The translations under genes were made by a program, and so were the position numbers. 64,000 nt of DNA from Tolypeutes matacus (lineage: Eukaryota > Chordata > Mammalia > Cingulata > Chlamyphoridae). The notes beneath the pieces were generated by a model. The model did not search any database. It was not told the origin of the DNA and saw nothing but the letters and a program-made list of their open reading frames with translations. This document shows, piece after piece, positions 45,612 to 57,772 of the stretch. The DNA lies in assembly GCA_026826555.1 (NCBI GenBank), contig JAKSZT010037276.1:1306893-1370892 (forward strand), given 5' to 3'. Position 1 is the first letter of the stretch; each line of letters opens with the position of its first letter.

Positions 45612-46150
45612 GCCGCTTTGTTTCCGGGCCTGAGGGTGATCAGCCCTGCTGCAGCCCGGGGAGCGACACGAGCTAGTTGTGGGCCGTCCGGCGTGCACTC
45701 CGGAACGGCGGGGGGGTGAAGAAGTTGTCAGGAGAGCGCAGGCCCGGCTCCCTGGTCTTCACGGAGGTTAAGGAGAAGTTGTCACAGGGTCGCCGTTTGG
45801 TGCCCTGTGGTCTCCCTGACAGTACTAAATGAAGAGACACCACTCACTTGCTTGCTGGAAGGTAAGACCTTTATTCAGGGAGAGCTGCGCAGTTTTATAG
45901 GCAGAGTTGGGCGGGGGTGAGCATGTTGTCTTCTGATAGGGCGAAGCTGTTGCTGGGCGTGGAGGGAAGATTTGGGAGGGAGGGGGGAGGCTAGAGGAGA
46001 AGGCCAACATGTCCAAATAAGGTTATGGCTGTGAGGGAATGCTGTGATAGGCTGAGAGAAATGGGGAAGTTGGGTCCGGGAAGAAGGTGGGGCGTAGTGC
46101 CCCGCAAACGCCTGAGGCAAGGTTTGGCTTGGGTAAACATTACCTCAACC
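45612..46150 (-). mobile_element. Retroviral LTR and GC-rich leader, antisense
   Basis: On the minus strand the LTR (about 46150 to 45812) has a TATA box, CCTATAAAAC (near 45895), and a poly(A) signal, AATAAA (45872-45877), 20 bases apart. A GC-rich leader with several CpGs follows (45811 to 45612). CpG retention suggests moderate age. The primer-binding site should follow the LTR end near 45812, but I could not identify it. It points away from the env remnant, so it is either a different provirus or an inverted part. Confidence 0.6.
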
Positions 46151-46179
46151 CATGATCCCCAAGCACTGACCTCATCAAA

Positions 46180-47460
46180 TGCCTGCTGAATGGACCCCTG
46201 CTCCTGGTGGATCCTGTCCTTATATGGCCTGCTTGCCTTGGTATTTAGAGTTGGACTTGCTGCTATAACCCCTGCAGACTGGACTATAGTGAATAGAACC
46301 CTAATTGCAATTGCTTACTGGTGTGTAATAAGATGCTTCTGTGACTTGACTTGCTTATCCTTTCCTTCCTTACCCCCTCTCTAGGAGCCAATACCCACCC
46401 CCAAAATCTATGACAGCTGCAAGTTAGTCAAAGCTGGGGCAAACAATCTGTGCTGAATGCTTCAGTCCCATTCTCAGCTGGTACAACTTCAGCTTCTGTA
46501 ATATTTGACACTTGCAGGGCAATCCAAGATCATGCTCCTTACGCCTTGCTAGTTGCCGTGTACCCCCATGCCCCCATACCTGCCCCCAGGAGAGAGTGTA
46601 GGGGCTACAACTATGGGAGTTATGACAAATACCTCTGCTAAGACCCCCAAAAGAGCAGAGGATTCTGCCACTCTTGGAGTTTGCTGGTAGGTGCCACCGC
46701 TCCCTGGAAGGGGGTCCCACTGACTTCTCCATATCTCCTACAGAAAATCCCCAGCCTGGGAGGGTGTGGCATAGAAACCTGTGATGCTGTACAACTCACC
46801 TTATTAAACATAACCACTGGGTCAGAAAATACCTTTTAAAAGGCCCAAACAGTACTAAAATTAAGAATCAGAATATATGACCCATCGGGGCCTCATACTG
46901 GTCCAACTGAGCCCGCTAACCCAACCCCCAGAGAAAACCCTGGTGAAAAATATCAGTAAAGCTGCCCATATCTAAAAGCCAAAGTTAAAACAGCCCCCCA
47001 CAATGTCCTTTGAACCAGATCTGAAATTTCCACCAACTCCTAAATGAATCCTGTCCCAACATAGCTGCATCCTGCTGGCTATGCACTTCCTCAAGTCTAA
47101 CCATCTTCCCTGTATCTATCTCATGGACTGTAACCCTCCTGACCCATGACAACTCTGCAGTGGGAAACAGGCCCCTCCCAGTCCACATAACCAAGCCCCC
47201 CAAAAAACATAAAACATAACTACCAGATCTCCATCAACCATCTTCCCTCTTGGAAGGGCTAACTCTAACACTACCCTCCCACTCAATGAGCCTGACTGAT
47301 GTGCCACAAACTCCACCATCTGAGTCTGTGGCACCAACACCTACCAGTTCCTACCCCAGGATGTCCAGGGCATCTGTTACTGGCTTGGCCAGTACCATCA
47401 TTCTCAGTGTATGGAGAAGAATTGCCTAGAGAGCTCTCCTGAGCCAAATAAGCAATACAG
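46180..47460 (+). pseudogene. Retroviral env surface-subunit remnant
   Basis: Frames interrupted by many stops read as an envelope surface protein that leads directly into the transmembrane subunit. The last part (47330-47400) has a Cys/Trp-rich block. Disruptions are numerous and no signal peptide can be fixed. The class is inferred from the transmembrane subunit that follows. Confidence 0.55.
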
Positions 47461-48020
47461 GCAATTCCAATACTCTTAGGACTAGGAGTAGTTGGGAGTG
47501 CAGCAGTAGCAGGAGCCTCACTCACAATTGGTAAGGAGGGCTTACAAACCCTAGCACAGGAAACATCAAATGACCTTGAAGAAATATCAGGGGCTCTCAA
47601 TGGGTTGCAAGACCAGATAGACTCTTTGGCAGAAGTAGTTTTACAAAACAGGTGAAGATTAGACTTACTCACTGCAGGTTCAGGGGGGATCTGCCAAGCC
47701 CTGGGGGAAGAATGTTGTTTCTTTGCAAATTCCTCAGGGATAGTTAGAGACAAGGTGGCCCTACTAAAGGAATGAGCCAAAGACAATTTAAACCATGTAT
47801 ACCAGGCATCTGCCAATGGGAACTACTTCCAGTATCTCCTTTCCTGGATTTTGCCATCATACCAGTAATAGCCTCACTCTTCTTCCTCTTAACTTTCAGG
47901 TCATGCATTCTATGGTACCTAACACAATACATCCCTTCTCGCTTAAACACCTTAAAACACCAAGTAATGCCTCGTGTTAAATATCAGCCCTTGGGGACTG
48001 CAGAAAAATCCCCATATTAG
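47461..48020 (+). pseudogene. Retroviral env transmembrane-subunit remnant (gamma type)
   Basis: A hydrophobic Gly/Ala-rich fusion-peptide-like stretch starts near 47478. A heptad-like helix follows, then a CX6CC motif at 47692-47718, the covalent-type cysteine arrangement of gammaretroviral envelopes. A membrane anchor (about 47850-47900, rich in Ile/Leu/Phe) and a short tail end near 48019. At least one in-frame TGA (47653-47655) and a TGA near 47773 break it. It cannot encode a functional envelope in this state. Confidence 0.8.
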
Positions 48021-48059
48021 CATATGATGCTCCATAAAGAATTATAAGGGCATGGGGGG

Positions 48060-48425
48060 GGCGGGAATGATAAAGAAAGTGCTGGGGCCCTAATTCCCTC
48101 CCTTCATCCCTTTTCTCCCTGGAATCCACATTGTTAGGAAGGTAAGCACTCTCTGCCTGCTCTTTTCAACTGAATTTTACAGCTCTAAACAGATAATAAC
48201 TCTTTTCCTCTCTAATACTCTCTTCTTTAGGAAGATAAGCTAACCTTGATCCTTTTGCTTTTGTAACTCCTGTCTGCCCAGTTGCTTAGGAATTTGCCCA
48301 CTTAGAGTTCCTTTATAAACTTATGAAAACCAAGACATGGCACTCAGATTTTTTGGAGAATTGACTCTCTTCTGAGCACATGCATAATAAAATTTTGTTC
48401 ATCTGCCCCTTAGAGTGCCACTTGG
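48060..48425 (+). repeat. Possible 3' LTR of the env-bearing retrovirus
   Basis: It starts after a G-run ('catgggggggg') that fits a purine-rich tract. 'ctttataaactt' near 48311 is TATA-like and 'aataaaat' near 48385 is a poly(A) signal, at sensible spacing. No matching 5' LTR is in the window, so the borders are inferred. Confidence 0.5.
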
Positions 48426-49080
48426 GTTTCTTTGCAAATTCCTCAGGGATAGCACATTCCATCTGCTGCAACACTCTAACAAGACAATGGAGTCCTGAAA
48501 GAGAAGATGCAATTCAGGAAGCAGGAGCAAACCCAGACAAGCAGGTTAGGAACTCTCAGTCAGGAGGCTCCACCCCAGGCCTAGGGAGGCCTCATTGCAG
48601 ATGGGTACAGGAAGAAGGATGGTGCCCAGTATGGAGGCTTTCAGACGGAAAGCCCAAAATCCTGGAAGAAATTAAGGATGTGACCAAAGTAGACAATGTA
48701 AGAGAAAAGAAAGGCAATGAGGAATTCCAAAAAAAAAAAAAAAAAAAAATGTTTGAAGAGAAAAAAATAAGTACATATATAAAACCTTAGAAAAGTAGAG
48801 AATTTACTGATAGGATGCTAGTCTTCTCCTCACAAGGTGGGAGGCCACAAGATCCTGCTCTATTTTAAGGTATTCAGGGCTACAATGATAACTAGGAAAG
48901 AAACTACAATAATGATATTTCTACCATGGGAAGAGGGTGCAGGAGAGCTGGGATGTCTAAGATGCTCACTCTGTCCAGCAGGTGGTAACAGGTAAGGTCA
49001 GGGCCACTTAGAGGGGAGAGCAGAGGGGCAGCAGCTCTCTCTTTCCTTTTAATTTGACTTCTTCTACACTGTCTTATTCT
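48426..49080. other. Unassigned, with env-derived 27-mer and poly(A) run
   Basis: 48426-48452 is identical to 47717-47743 of the env remnant. A 20-base A run at about 48730-48749 may be a retrotransposed tail. The open frame across it (48380-48790) is a mosaic and is not taken as a gene. Confidence 0.4.
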
Positions 49081-52000
49081 TTAGCCATGTGTGTATTTTA
49101 TTGTGCAAAATAAACTGAAATTAGTCAGAAATAACTGTGGGAAGCACCTCTGTTCCAGTGGCACAGGCTCTGGGTCTAATCAGTTGACAATGGATGAAAG
49201 TGAACATCCTGGCCCTTTCACCCTTCTGCCCTTCAAACAAGAAGCAAGAGGTCACAACATTTGGTGCAGAAGTAATGTCCTGTCTAGAGAAGACCCAACT
49301 GTGTGGCTGGGATTGCCCAGGGCAGTGAGGGGCACAGCTGTACTAGTGTCAGGATGGGGCATCATGAAGTCCAGCTCCTGGCCCTGGACTAGATGTCCAC
49401 TCTGGAAATAAACTTCCTTGGATGACATGAGTGTGAGGAACATAAGCCACGATCCTGAAGTGACCAATGTGGAGTTCACCAGTTGCTGCCAGCAGAGAGA
49501 AAAGGCCAGGCCCAGGGCAGAAGGAGGTCCAGGAGGCAGCATGGGGGTCCAAACCCTCACCAACATCTCGGTGCCCAGCAAAGACCCATGGGACAAGCAA
49601 ACACCACCCCTCAGAGGGCAGAGACTCCTGGAGGCTGGCACCTGGGAAGAGACTCCTGCCACATTTGGGAATTTTGGTTCCCATCTGGGCTCAGCCCTGA
49701 CTGGCTGTGAGGCCCACACATCAGGAGTCACACTATGCTTCCCTCCTCCCACAGCATGTGAGATGAGAGGACTAGAGGCTGGGCCTGAGGGCCTGGTCCC
49801 AGGGACACTTAATTAAGATGATTGCTGAAAACCTGAAACTCATTAGTAGTTGTGTTTACAATGGCTGCAAATGGAGCACTGATACAAGACTGAAAACTGA
49901 GAAGGATTAGCAACAGCCCCAAAGTGGAGTCAACACACAAAGGTGCATTAAAGAAACATCAGGCAGCAAGTAATTAGTATTTTACAGAACAAATATACAT
50001 AGAATGTTCACTGTCTCTCAGTCTGAGCTCCAAGCCTTTGCTTAATCCCAGATAATGTCTAAAGCAACTCCACATGGCAGGTGCCATCACATGTGGGAAA
50101 GCAGAACAGGGAGGTCAGATGAACCTGCCCAAGGTCACATAGGAAGGTGGGTCTAGGCTTGGAAGTGAACCTGATGAGAAGTCCTGAGAGTTTCTGATAT
50201 CAGAACATTTAAAGGAAAAGGAGGAACAGATGCACAACAGGGTCACAGGCAGGCCAGGATGGGCCTTGGCCCTGGCTTGGGTCCCAGCCCTGTCCCAGCC
50301 AGCTGTGTGGACCACCAGCACCCTCATTATTATTCCAGCAGCTTTGAACTCATCAACAGAGGAGCAGAGGGGACAGAGGCAGTGCTAGGATACTCCACCT
50401 CGGGCAAAGGAGGAACTTAGAAAAGGTTGGCTTAACTCACCCAATGACATTTGAAAACACAAAATACTAGAAATATATGATAATAACAGCTGCACACTAT
50501 ACTTCTTTCTAAGTCTGCCTCTCCCACTGTTAGAAGGAAACTACACCACCTGTGGCCACAGGTGCTCCTTCCATCCCAGGGCACAGCTGTCTCTGCTCTC
50601 AGTCTCCAAGGACAGCTCTCTCAACCTCAGATCAGAGCAGGGGCTGAACAGGTGAGGTGGTCCATTGCCCATGGACACAACAGTACCTGGGACACAGTGG
50701 CTTTGAGAGGGTCTCCTCACCAGGAAATTCCAGGGCCAGGGCCAGTGGTTCCCACAGTACTTGGGTGGTCTCCAGGGTCTGTAGAGAGCCTCATCTCTGA
50801 CTTCCTGCTGAAGGCAAGGTAGAGTCAGAGGGAGAGGAGGCTAGGAGCTCTAATGCCCTGCCTCCTTCCCCCAGAATAGTTAGATCTTCCAAGCAGGTAA
50901 GAGCATCTCCTGGCTGGAAGAGAGCATCACCACAGCTTCAATCTACTCTCCTTCATTGCTCAGTCTGTCTTCAGTCTTAATCAACAAACGATAATTATGA
51001 ATCCTGGACACCCCCAAACCATGACACTGAGTTCAACATCCCCTTCCATCTGGCTGCAACATGGGCCTATCTCCCACCCAACTCTTAGCCCTGCCTCCAT
51101 ATGAAGCTCCAAACACAGAGTGGCTACTACAGCCCCATGTGGCCAAACACTCAATCACATAGAAGCCTCAAAGCTCAATCTGAAGACAGCCTTGGCTGTA
51201 TCATTCTCACTCCCTGATGACAAATTGACCCAACAACATCTGATGGTGAGCTCTAGCTACCAGGGAAATCCCTGAACTTGCAAGTGGTGCACTGCCCTGC
51301 CTAACCAGAAGGACACAGGGTGAATGTGAAGCTTGCCAGATGTCAGCAGCCCCCCCAAAACTACAAGGAGCCTGAGCCTTCATGACACCAGACAGCACAA
51401 ACCTGTCCCCAAACTAAGCATGAGCTTGGGGATTGTCTGGTGTCCCTGGAAGGCCTTGTTTTGACCTCAGGAGGAGGGATCTTTGGTGTCAGTGGAAGTT
51501 GGCAAAAACCAGGTGCAGACCTGCTCCACTGTCAAGCTCATCCCCAATGCCAGGTGCTCCTGCCCAGGATAAGAAGACACCCAGGCAATCCAAGTCCACC
51601 CTCATCTTTCCAAGGGCAGATATGGCAACATGTGGGGGAGCTGGAGGGCCACCCACCTGCACATTCACAAGTTTGCTACCAAGCATCCATCTGGACAAAA
51701 TAAGAGACACACCTGTGGGGAGTCCATGGGAACAGCCCCCACTGCCCAGGTGCCATCCCTCCAGGTAGCAACCAGAGGCCATTTGAAAAGCCCAGTGTCA
51801 TGGGGCTGGTAAAATGACTCCTGTGGATGGGATGACAAACCATCCCAAGTGGGCCTATCTGAGGGTCTCTCCAGGTGTGATCAATCCCCCAGAGCATCTG
51901 CACCTGACCAGGTGACTTTTCTCTCTATGGTAGAAGGACCAGAGCTCAGTGAATGCCCAAGATAGAATGAGGTCTCCTCCTCCCCAGTGAGGGCTGTCTG

Positions 52001-52370
52001 CCCCTCTGGGCCTCTCCTGCCCCCTGCATAGTGGGCCCTGTTGGGTGGGACCCCCACCTGCTGAGCTCACACCTCCCCATGGGCTTCTCTCCCTGGTGAT
52101 CCCTTGCTTGCTCTCCTTCCCCCCACATGGTAAGTGCTCAGGGCCTGCACACAGGAGATGCTTAAGGTGCATAGGTTGAACCCAGCTGACTGGCAATATT
52201 TTGGCTCCATGTGTCAAAATAAAGCTTCTATTGTGTGAAGACTCTCCAATCATGGTAGGGATGCCCCTCAGACATGAGCCCCTGTCCTGGAACCACCATG
52301 TCACAGTAGATGAGGAACTCCCAGGGTACCTGGGGCAGCCCCTGAAGGGGAGACCCCTGGAGGGAGATCC
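49081..52370. other. GC-richer unassigned DNA
   Basis: Several overlapping open frames on both strands (up to 180 codons) exist because stops are rare at this composition. None shows a domain, and none has a consistent exon structure. I see no repeat family. Confidence 0.45.
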
Positions 52371-52680
52371 CTGGAGAGAACAGCCCGAGGGGAGCATGCT
52401 AAGGGGAGCATCTTGGAGGAGACACAGCTTGGAGGAACTTCCTGGGGCTCAGACTGTCCATAAGGAGCTCCACAGGAAGGGACCACCTAATCAGGAAGCA
52501 CTCTAGGGAAGGAGTGTCCTGGGGGAGCATCCTGTGAGGGAGTAGTTTGTGGGGAGCATCCTGGGGAGCAGTCTGGGTGGGGAGCAGCCTAGAGGGCAGC
52601 AGCTTGTGGGGGAGCATCCTGGGCAGGAGCAGCCCTGGGAGGACACAGCCTGGGGGAAGCAGCCCCACCCTCCACTCACC
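52371..52680. repeat. Degenerate minisatellite, 'GGGGAGCA' type
   Basis: Words such as 'ggggagcatcctgg', 'ggggagcagtctgg', 'ggggagcagcctag' and 'gggggagcatcctgg' recur every 15-40 bases. The period is irregular. Opposite-strand Leu/Pro-rich frames are by-products. Confidence 0.65.
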
Positions 52681-53194
52681 CCTTGGGCCTTGTTGGGGCT
52701 GGTGCCCAAACCCAAGGTGAAATCCTGCAGCTTCCAGTGAGCCTCTCTGGGGAAGTTCTGGCTCTTTGGACCCTCTGGGCAGAGGGAGGAGGAGGGTGGG
52801 TACCTGGACAAGGACAGTGAGTAGGATGGTTATGAGAACAGGGACCCCCAAGTCGCTCCCCCTCCCCTCCACCTCTGTCCTCATCCTGGGGAGAAGGTGT
52901 GATCAGCTGCCTCCCATAGACTTAGAGGCGCACAGGCAGAAGTGCTGGCCACCTGCAGACCCCAGGTGAGGGCCACAGGTCAAGGGTCACAACAGGCTCC
53001 TGACCCCCATGGGGCCCACTCATGAGCCTGGCTCCTTCATGGGGTCTCAAGACCCTGCCCACCCCTCACACAAGCTTGGCAATCAACTCCTTTCTGTGGA
53101 AGAGTTACATGTTTGGGCAAAGGATCAGCTGTCAGTTATTCAGGCACTGCTGCCTTTGGGAGTCCCCAAGGGTGGAGCCAGAAAGAGCAGGACA

Positions 53195-53545
53195 CTGAGT
53201 GGGTAGATCCCAGCCTGGGCAGGAACCTGAGGGGGCAGGACCCCAAGAGGGTGGGACTCTGAAGGTCTGGGACCCCAAGTGGGTGGTACTAGGAGTGAGC
53301 AGGAAGTGGGATGGGGGGAACTCAGATTGAGTGGGGCATGAGAGAGGGAGACTTGGTGTGGGGGAACATGCAGTGGGGTTACCTAGAGTGGGGTACATAG
53401 AATGGGGGATATGGGGTTGGGGGGACCCTTAGTAGGTAGCACTAGGAGTGAGCAGGAAGAGTTTTGGGACCCAGAGTGGGGGTACCTGGAGTGGGGGGAC
53501 ATGGAGTAGGGGACCTGAAGTGGGGGAACACTGAGTGGGCAGCAT
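53195..53545. repeat. Degenerate G-rich minisatellite with 153-base higher period
   Basis: 'gagtggggg' and 'gtgggacc'-type words recur. The block 'actaggagtgagcaggaag' appears at about 53288 and 53441, 153 bases apart. G-runs on the + strand could favour quadruplex structure. Confidence 0.65.
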
Positions 53546-55800
53546 ACTCAGCTCAGCCAATGGCCTCTGAGATTCTCCACCTCTGGGTGGAGCTGTGCCC
53601 TGGGGCTGAACTCCCAGTCCATCTCCAGGACCAGTCCCATGAGGCAATGACCTCCACCATCCCCTTCCCTCACCTGCTGCCTGCTGGGAGCAGCACCTGC
53701 ACGCCTGCCACCCTCCTCTCTTTTCCTCTCAGACCCTGCTCTGGATGCAGCCTTGCTGGAACTGGGGGCCTCATCATCATGCCACCCTGGAGCATTCTCC
53801 CTCCCCTGGCCACCTCAGCTCCTCCCCCTTTTCTTCTCCCTGCTACCTGCCCTGGGTCCCTGGGACCCTTGCTGGGAACTCCTACTGTTGTCACTCCTGC
53901 CATGTAATGACCCTCAGATGGTTCATCCCATGCAAGGTCCCCAGCCTTGTCCTGCACCCTCCTCATTGACTGGCACCTGGGAAGCAACCCTCAGGGCCAG
54001 TGACTGTAGCCCCCACCCCCATGCAAGCCCCACTCCCTGAGCACCCTGTTTTGGTGGACTCCCATGCCTGCAAGCACTGGACGTCCTGGGCCCTCAGTGT
54101 GTCACCATTCTCACCGACTATCCCTGTTCCCACTCTGCACAGCCCCCTGGCCTGGGGGTGTCCATCCCCCACCACACCCAAACCCTCTGCCATGCTTCTT
54201 TGTCACAACCCTGTGCTGGTCACACACACCCATACTGCCCAATCCCATTTGGGGAAGGCACAACTGCCGATTAATCTCCAGCAAATACCTTCTCAGTGGA
54301 CACCTAGCACCTGGGCCACCTGCCCATCTGCCTCAATGATGCCTTCACCCTCCTCCTCTCTCTTCAGCCCCCCATACCCCCCACTGCTCAAGTCTACTGA
54401 AGACCTTGGTGGTAATTTCACAGCAATTTTAAGTAACTAAGTGAGAAGGACCCCTGTCCCAACCCAGCTTGCACCCAGGCTGACAACCAGACATGAGGTG
54501 GCTCCCACATCCACCACTGCCTTACCCTGGACTCACTTAACATCCACCTCCTTTTAGCACCATTAGTCTTTCTTCTCTGAGTCATTCCATTAGCTGGGGT
54601 GTCTGTAGATCTCCCAAATCACATATTGTCTTTCCAGCCTCCCCGACACCTCCAGCTGCCCTGTAATGCTGCTCCCCACTCCTACAGCACCTCTCAGAAT
54701 GATCTAGACTCCTGTGGCTGGCACACTCCAACCCACCTGCCATGCCACAGCATCATGGCCCAGCTCACCAGCTACCTCCACCTGACACACTTTCTAAACA
54801 GACCTCATCTGCTTGGCTTCCAGAACACCACACCCTTCTGGTGTCCCTCTTATCTCACCCACTATGCCTTCTCAGCTCTCTCTGCTAAAATCTACACACA
54901 GCACTCTGTCTGAAAAGTTCAAGGATGAGTCCCTGAAGGTCAGAGAAGTAGGGTCTCAGTGCTTGGCCATCTCTTCCCCTCTCTCACCACACCAGGGTTG
55001 AGTACAACGCAACACAACAATGCCTGCTAATAGTTGACATCCGTTGAAGTAGGATGGTAGTTCTCACTGCTATTCTCTCTACTTCTGTGTGTACTGGAAA
55101 TTTCCATAAGAAAAAAAGTGAGGTACAAATAGCTGTCTTCTAAAGGCTTGATATCCAAGTGTCCATTGAACAACCCATGGAGGTCTACACATCACACAGG
55201 CAAACAGATCTCCTTTCCTCCCTCTCAAAATCTCTCCAGGTGCCCAGGGTTATGGACAGCTTGGTTAGGGGCACTGTGCCAGGAGCCTCCTGCCATTCCT
55301 CCAGGACAAGAGGGAAAACCAGTCCTGCATATCAAACCTGGCCCACCACCTATTTTCCTGTGGCCCAAGAACAGAGAATAGCTCTTACTCTTTTTAAGGG
55401 TTCTGAACCACCCTCAACCACACACACACACACACAGATACCATGTGTCCCCCACTGCCTACCCACTACCTGGACAGTTGCTGATTCCCCTCCAGGACAC
55501 CAAGCCCCTCTGACACCCTGGTCTTATCCTGGCAGCACCTGCCACCATGCCATCCCAAGGTGACACCATCCCTGACCGATTCTCCTCAGCCCCCAACCAC
55601 CCTGCTTCATAGGCTGTGGGTTTGCAGCCAGACCTCAATTGACAGAGCAGGTGACAAGTGTCACTCAGCAAGGGCACATGGTGGGTGCTGGAGAAATGTT
55701 GGCTAAGGGGATGCTTGATGATATGTTTTGATTGTTCCCTCTACATTGGGTTTTCCTGCCCCACCTCTGTGATTTCAGCTCCTGGGCCATGGGGGAGGCC
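53546..55800. other. C-rich unassigned DNA
   Basis: Pro/Ser/His-rich open frames on the + strand reflect C-rich composition. A (CA)n run lies at about 55421-55437. No domain, transcript signal or repeat family is recognised. Confidence 0.45.
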
Positions 55801-56060
55801 CTTGCAGTAAGCACAAACCCTCACTCAGAGGCAACTTCTTCCTGGGGGAACTCTGTGGGGTAAACACTAACTCATACCCAGAGCCTACATCTTTGTGGGG
55901 GAACACAGTGGGGTGAACAAAAACTCATGCCGAGTGCTCACCTATTCCCGGGGGAACATTGTGGAGTTAGCACAAACCTATGCCCAGTGCAAACTTTTCC
56001 AGGGCAAGCCCCATTGGGGTAAGCAAAGACCACACCCAGCATCTACCTCTTCTTGGAGGA
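55801..56060. repeat. Minisatellite of about 53 bases, four to five units
   Basis: Units start with 'gggggaac' at about 55844, 55897 and 55951 and 'agggcaagc' at about 56001. Each continues with '(t)ggggtaagcacaaactcatgcccag'-like sequence. A partial unit begins near 55801. Units are diverged. Confidence 0.8.
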
Positions 56061-56093
56061 GCCTACATCTTCCTACAGTGGAACCTCTGCACA

Positions 56094-56275
56094 GGTTCAG
56101 GGTGGCCACACTCAGCCTCTTCCTGTCCAACTCATAATGGATGTCATTCCAGAGCTGCACCAGCTCCTGGCTGCCTCCTGGCAGAGCCCAGAAGCCCTGC
56201 TGAGGAGAGCATGCTGAGCCCTGGCTGCCTTTGTCCTCCTGGAGTACATGAGAACTGGAACCCATGATCTTGACC
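56094..56275 (-). other. Unrecognised coding-like stretch, antisense
   Basis: On the minus strand an open frame encodes 'GSQELVQLWNDIHYELDRKRLSVATLN', which has the amphipathic look of a real helix and is not of simple composition. A 'ctctcctcagcag' just upstream could be an acceptor. It lies 1.5 kb beyond another antisense coding-like stretch (57773-58144). I do not recognise the family. Confidence 0.3.
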
Positions 56276-56714
56276 TCCATGAAGGAAACATGCCTGGGTC
56301 AGAGACTTGAGCTCTGGGCTGAATCCTACTTCTGCTGCCTACAAAAGCCCCTGAGTGGCCAAGTGGTCAGGGCAGAAAGTGGCCAGGGCACCATCCCTGC
56401 TACCCACCAGCAGTGTGGCCCTGTGGGAGCCAGGTTACAAAATGGGCCATGGGACATGCTCATGTCACACTGAAGAGGTCCACACTCTTGGACCCCCCTC
56501 AACTATCCCATGGTTGAGAATGGCTCTGAGACTCATCCTGCTGGTGGGGGAAAATGAGGCAAGGATATGGAAAAGGGTAGGCTTCTGACCACATGCCCTG
56601 GGAGAGGAGGAACATGGCCCATGGAAGCTTGGCCCACATCTGCTAGGAAGGACCTTCACCTCCCCAACAAGGCTGGCCTCAGGCTCTGCACCCTGGGCTG
56701 AGCAGGAGGGACCT

Positions 56715-57319
56715 TGTATTAGTCAGTCAAAGGGGTGCTGATGGAAAATACCTGAAATTGGTTGGCTTTTATAAAGGGTATTTATTTAGGGTAGAAGCCC
56801 ACACTTACCAGGCCACAAAGCAAAAGTTACTTCCCTTACCAAAGTCTGTTGCCACGTGTTGAAGCAAAGTAGCTGTCAGTATCTGCAAGGGTTTAGGCTT
56901 CCTGGGTTCCTCACTTCCCAGGGCTGGACTCAGCACCTCTGCTCTCTCCACAAGACCAGCTGTAGAGTATCAGGCAAATGGTTCATCTCTTTTCTTGGGG
57001 CCTTTGCTATGTCCAATTGAGCCTTCTCTCCTTCCTCACATATCTGCTTCTCTGTGTGTTTACTACCCAGGCTCCAGGATGAAAACTCCAAACTTCCTTC
57101 TCTGCAGTGCAGTTTCTCTGTAAGTCCCCATCCCCCTTCATTGGTGGTGTCTCAATGTCCTACTGACGTGGCCCAATTAGAGCCCCAATCATTATTTAAT
57201 CAAGTAAAAGTGAAACCTCTGAATCCAATATAATCTAATATGTCCAGTAAAGCAGACCAGTTTACAAACATAATCCAATATCTACTTTTGGAATTCATAA
57301 ATAATGCCAAACTGCTACA
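56715..57319 (-). mobile_element. Solo LTR, antisense, near-perfect target duplication
   Basis: It reads TGTATTAGTCAGTC to AACTGCTACA on the + strand. GACCT (56710-56714) and GACCC (57320-57324) flank it, a 5-base duplication with one change. It is among the best preserved members of the family here. Confidence 0.88.
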
Positions 57320-57772
57320 GACCCCTTCTGTGGCACAACATATGATCACTCACCCTGGAATGACCTGCTTCCACTTACAGGACTTTCCAGTTAACAAAGG
57401 ATGCATGGCCTTGGCCCAAGCATGTTGCTCACCATTTATTTAACTCCATCAGCCACCACAGCCAGCCTTCCCATGGTCCATTCTGACCTTTCTCACCATA
57501 AGCATTTACTGAAGCAGTGTTCTTGGGACCATTTTGATGAAGATGCCAGGATTTCTTCTGGAGACATTGAGAATTGTTCAGTGTTCTCTCCAGGACAAAA
57601 GATAAGCCTTGGTCTCACTGGGTGGGTGTCCTCATGACTATGGGAACCACACACTGTGTGTGATTCCCAGGCCACTGGGATGGTAGCTCACCATGACCTT
57701 GCCTACCTGGAGACTTCAGGGGCCCTTCACAAAATGTGCCCACCTGTCCCAACTGACTGACACAGGCCAGAA

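Noticed and set aside
48380..48790. 136-codon open frame crossing the LTR end and a poly(A) run
   Set aside because: A mosaic of LTR, env-derived 27-mer, unknown sequence and lysine codons from the A run.
49252..49816. Overlapping 132-166-codon frames on both strands
   Set aside because: They are mutually exclusive, with no recognisable domain or repeat-unit structure.
51855..52884. Open frames of 160-180 codons on the minus strand
   Set aside because: They overlap equally long frames on the other strand and cover a G-rich minisatellite; composition explains the absence of stops.
53464..54440. Pro/Ser/His-rich + strand frames near 147 codons
   Set aside because: C-rich DNA gives such frames in any phase. 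No domain, signal peptide, splice pattern or start context supports a gene.
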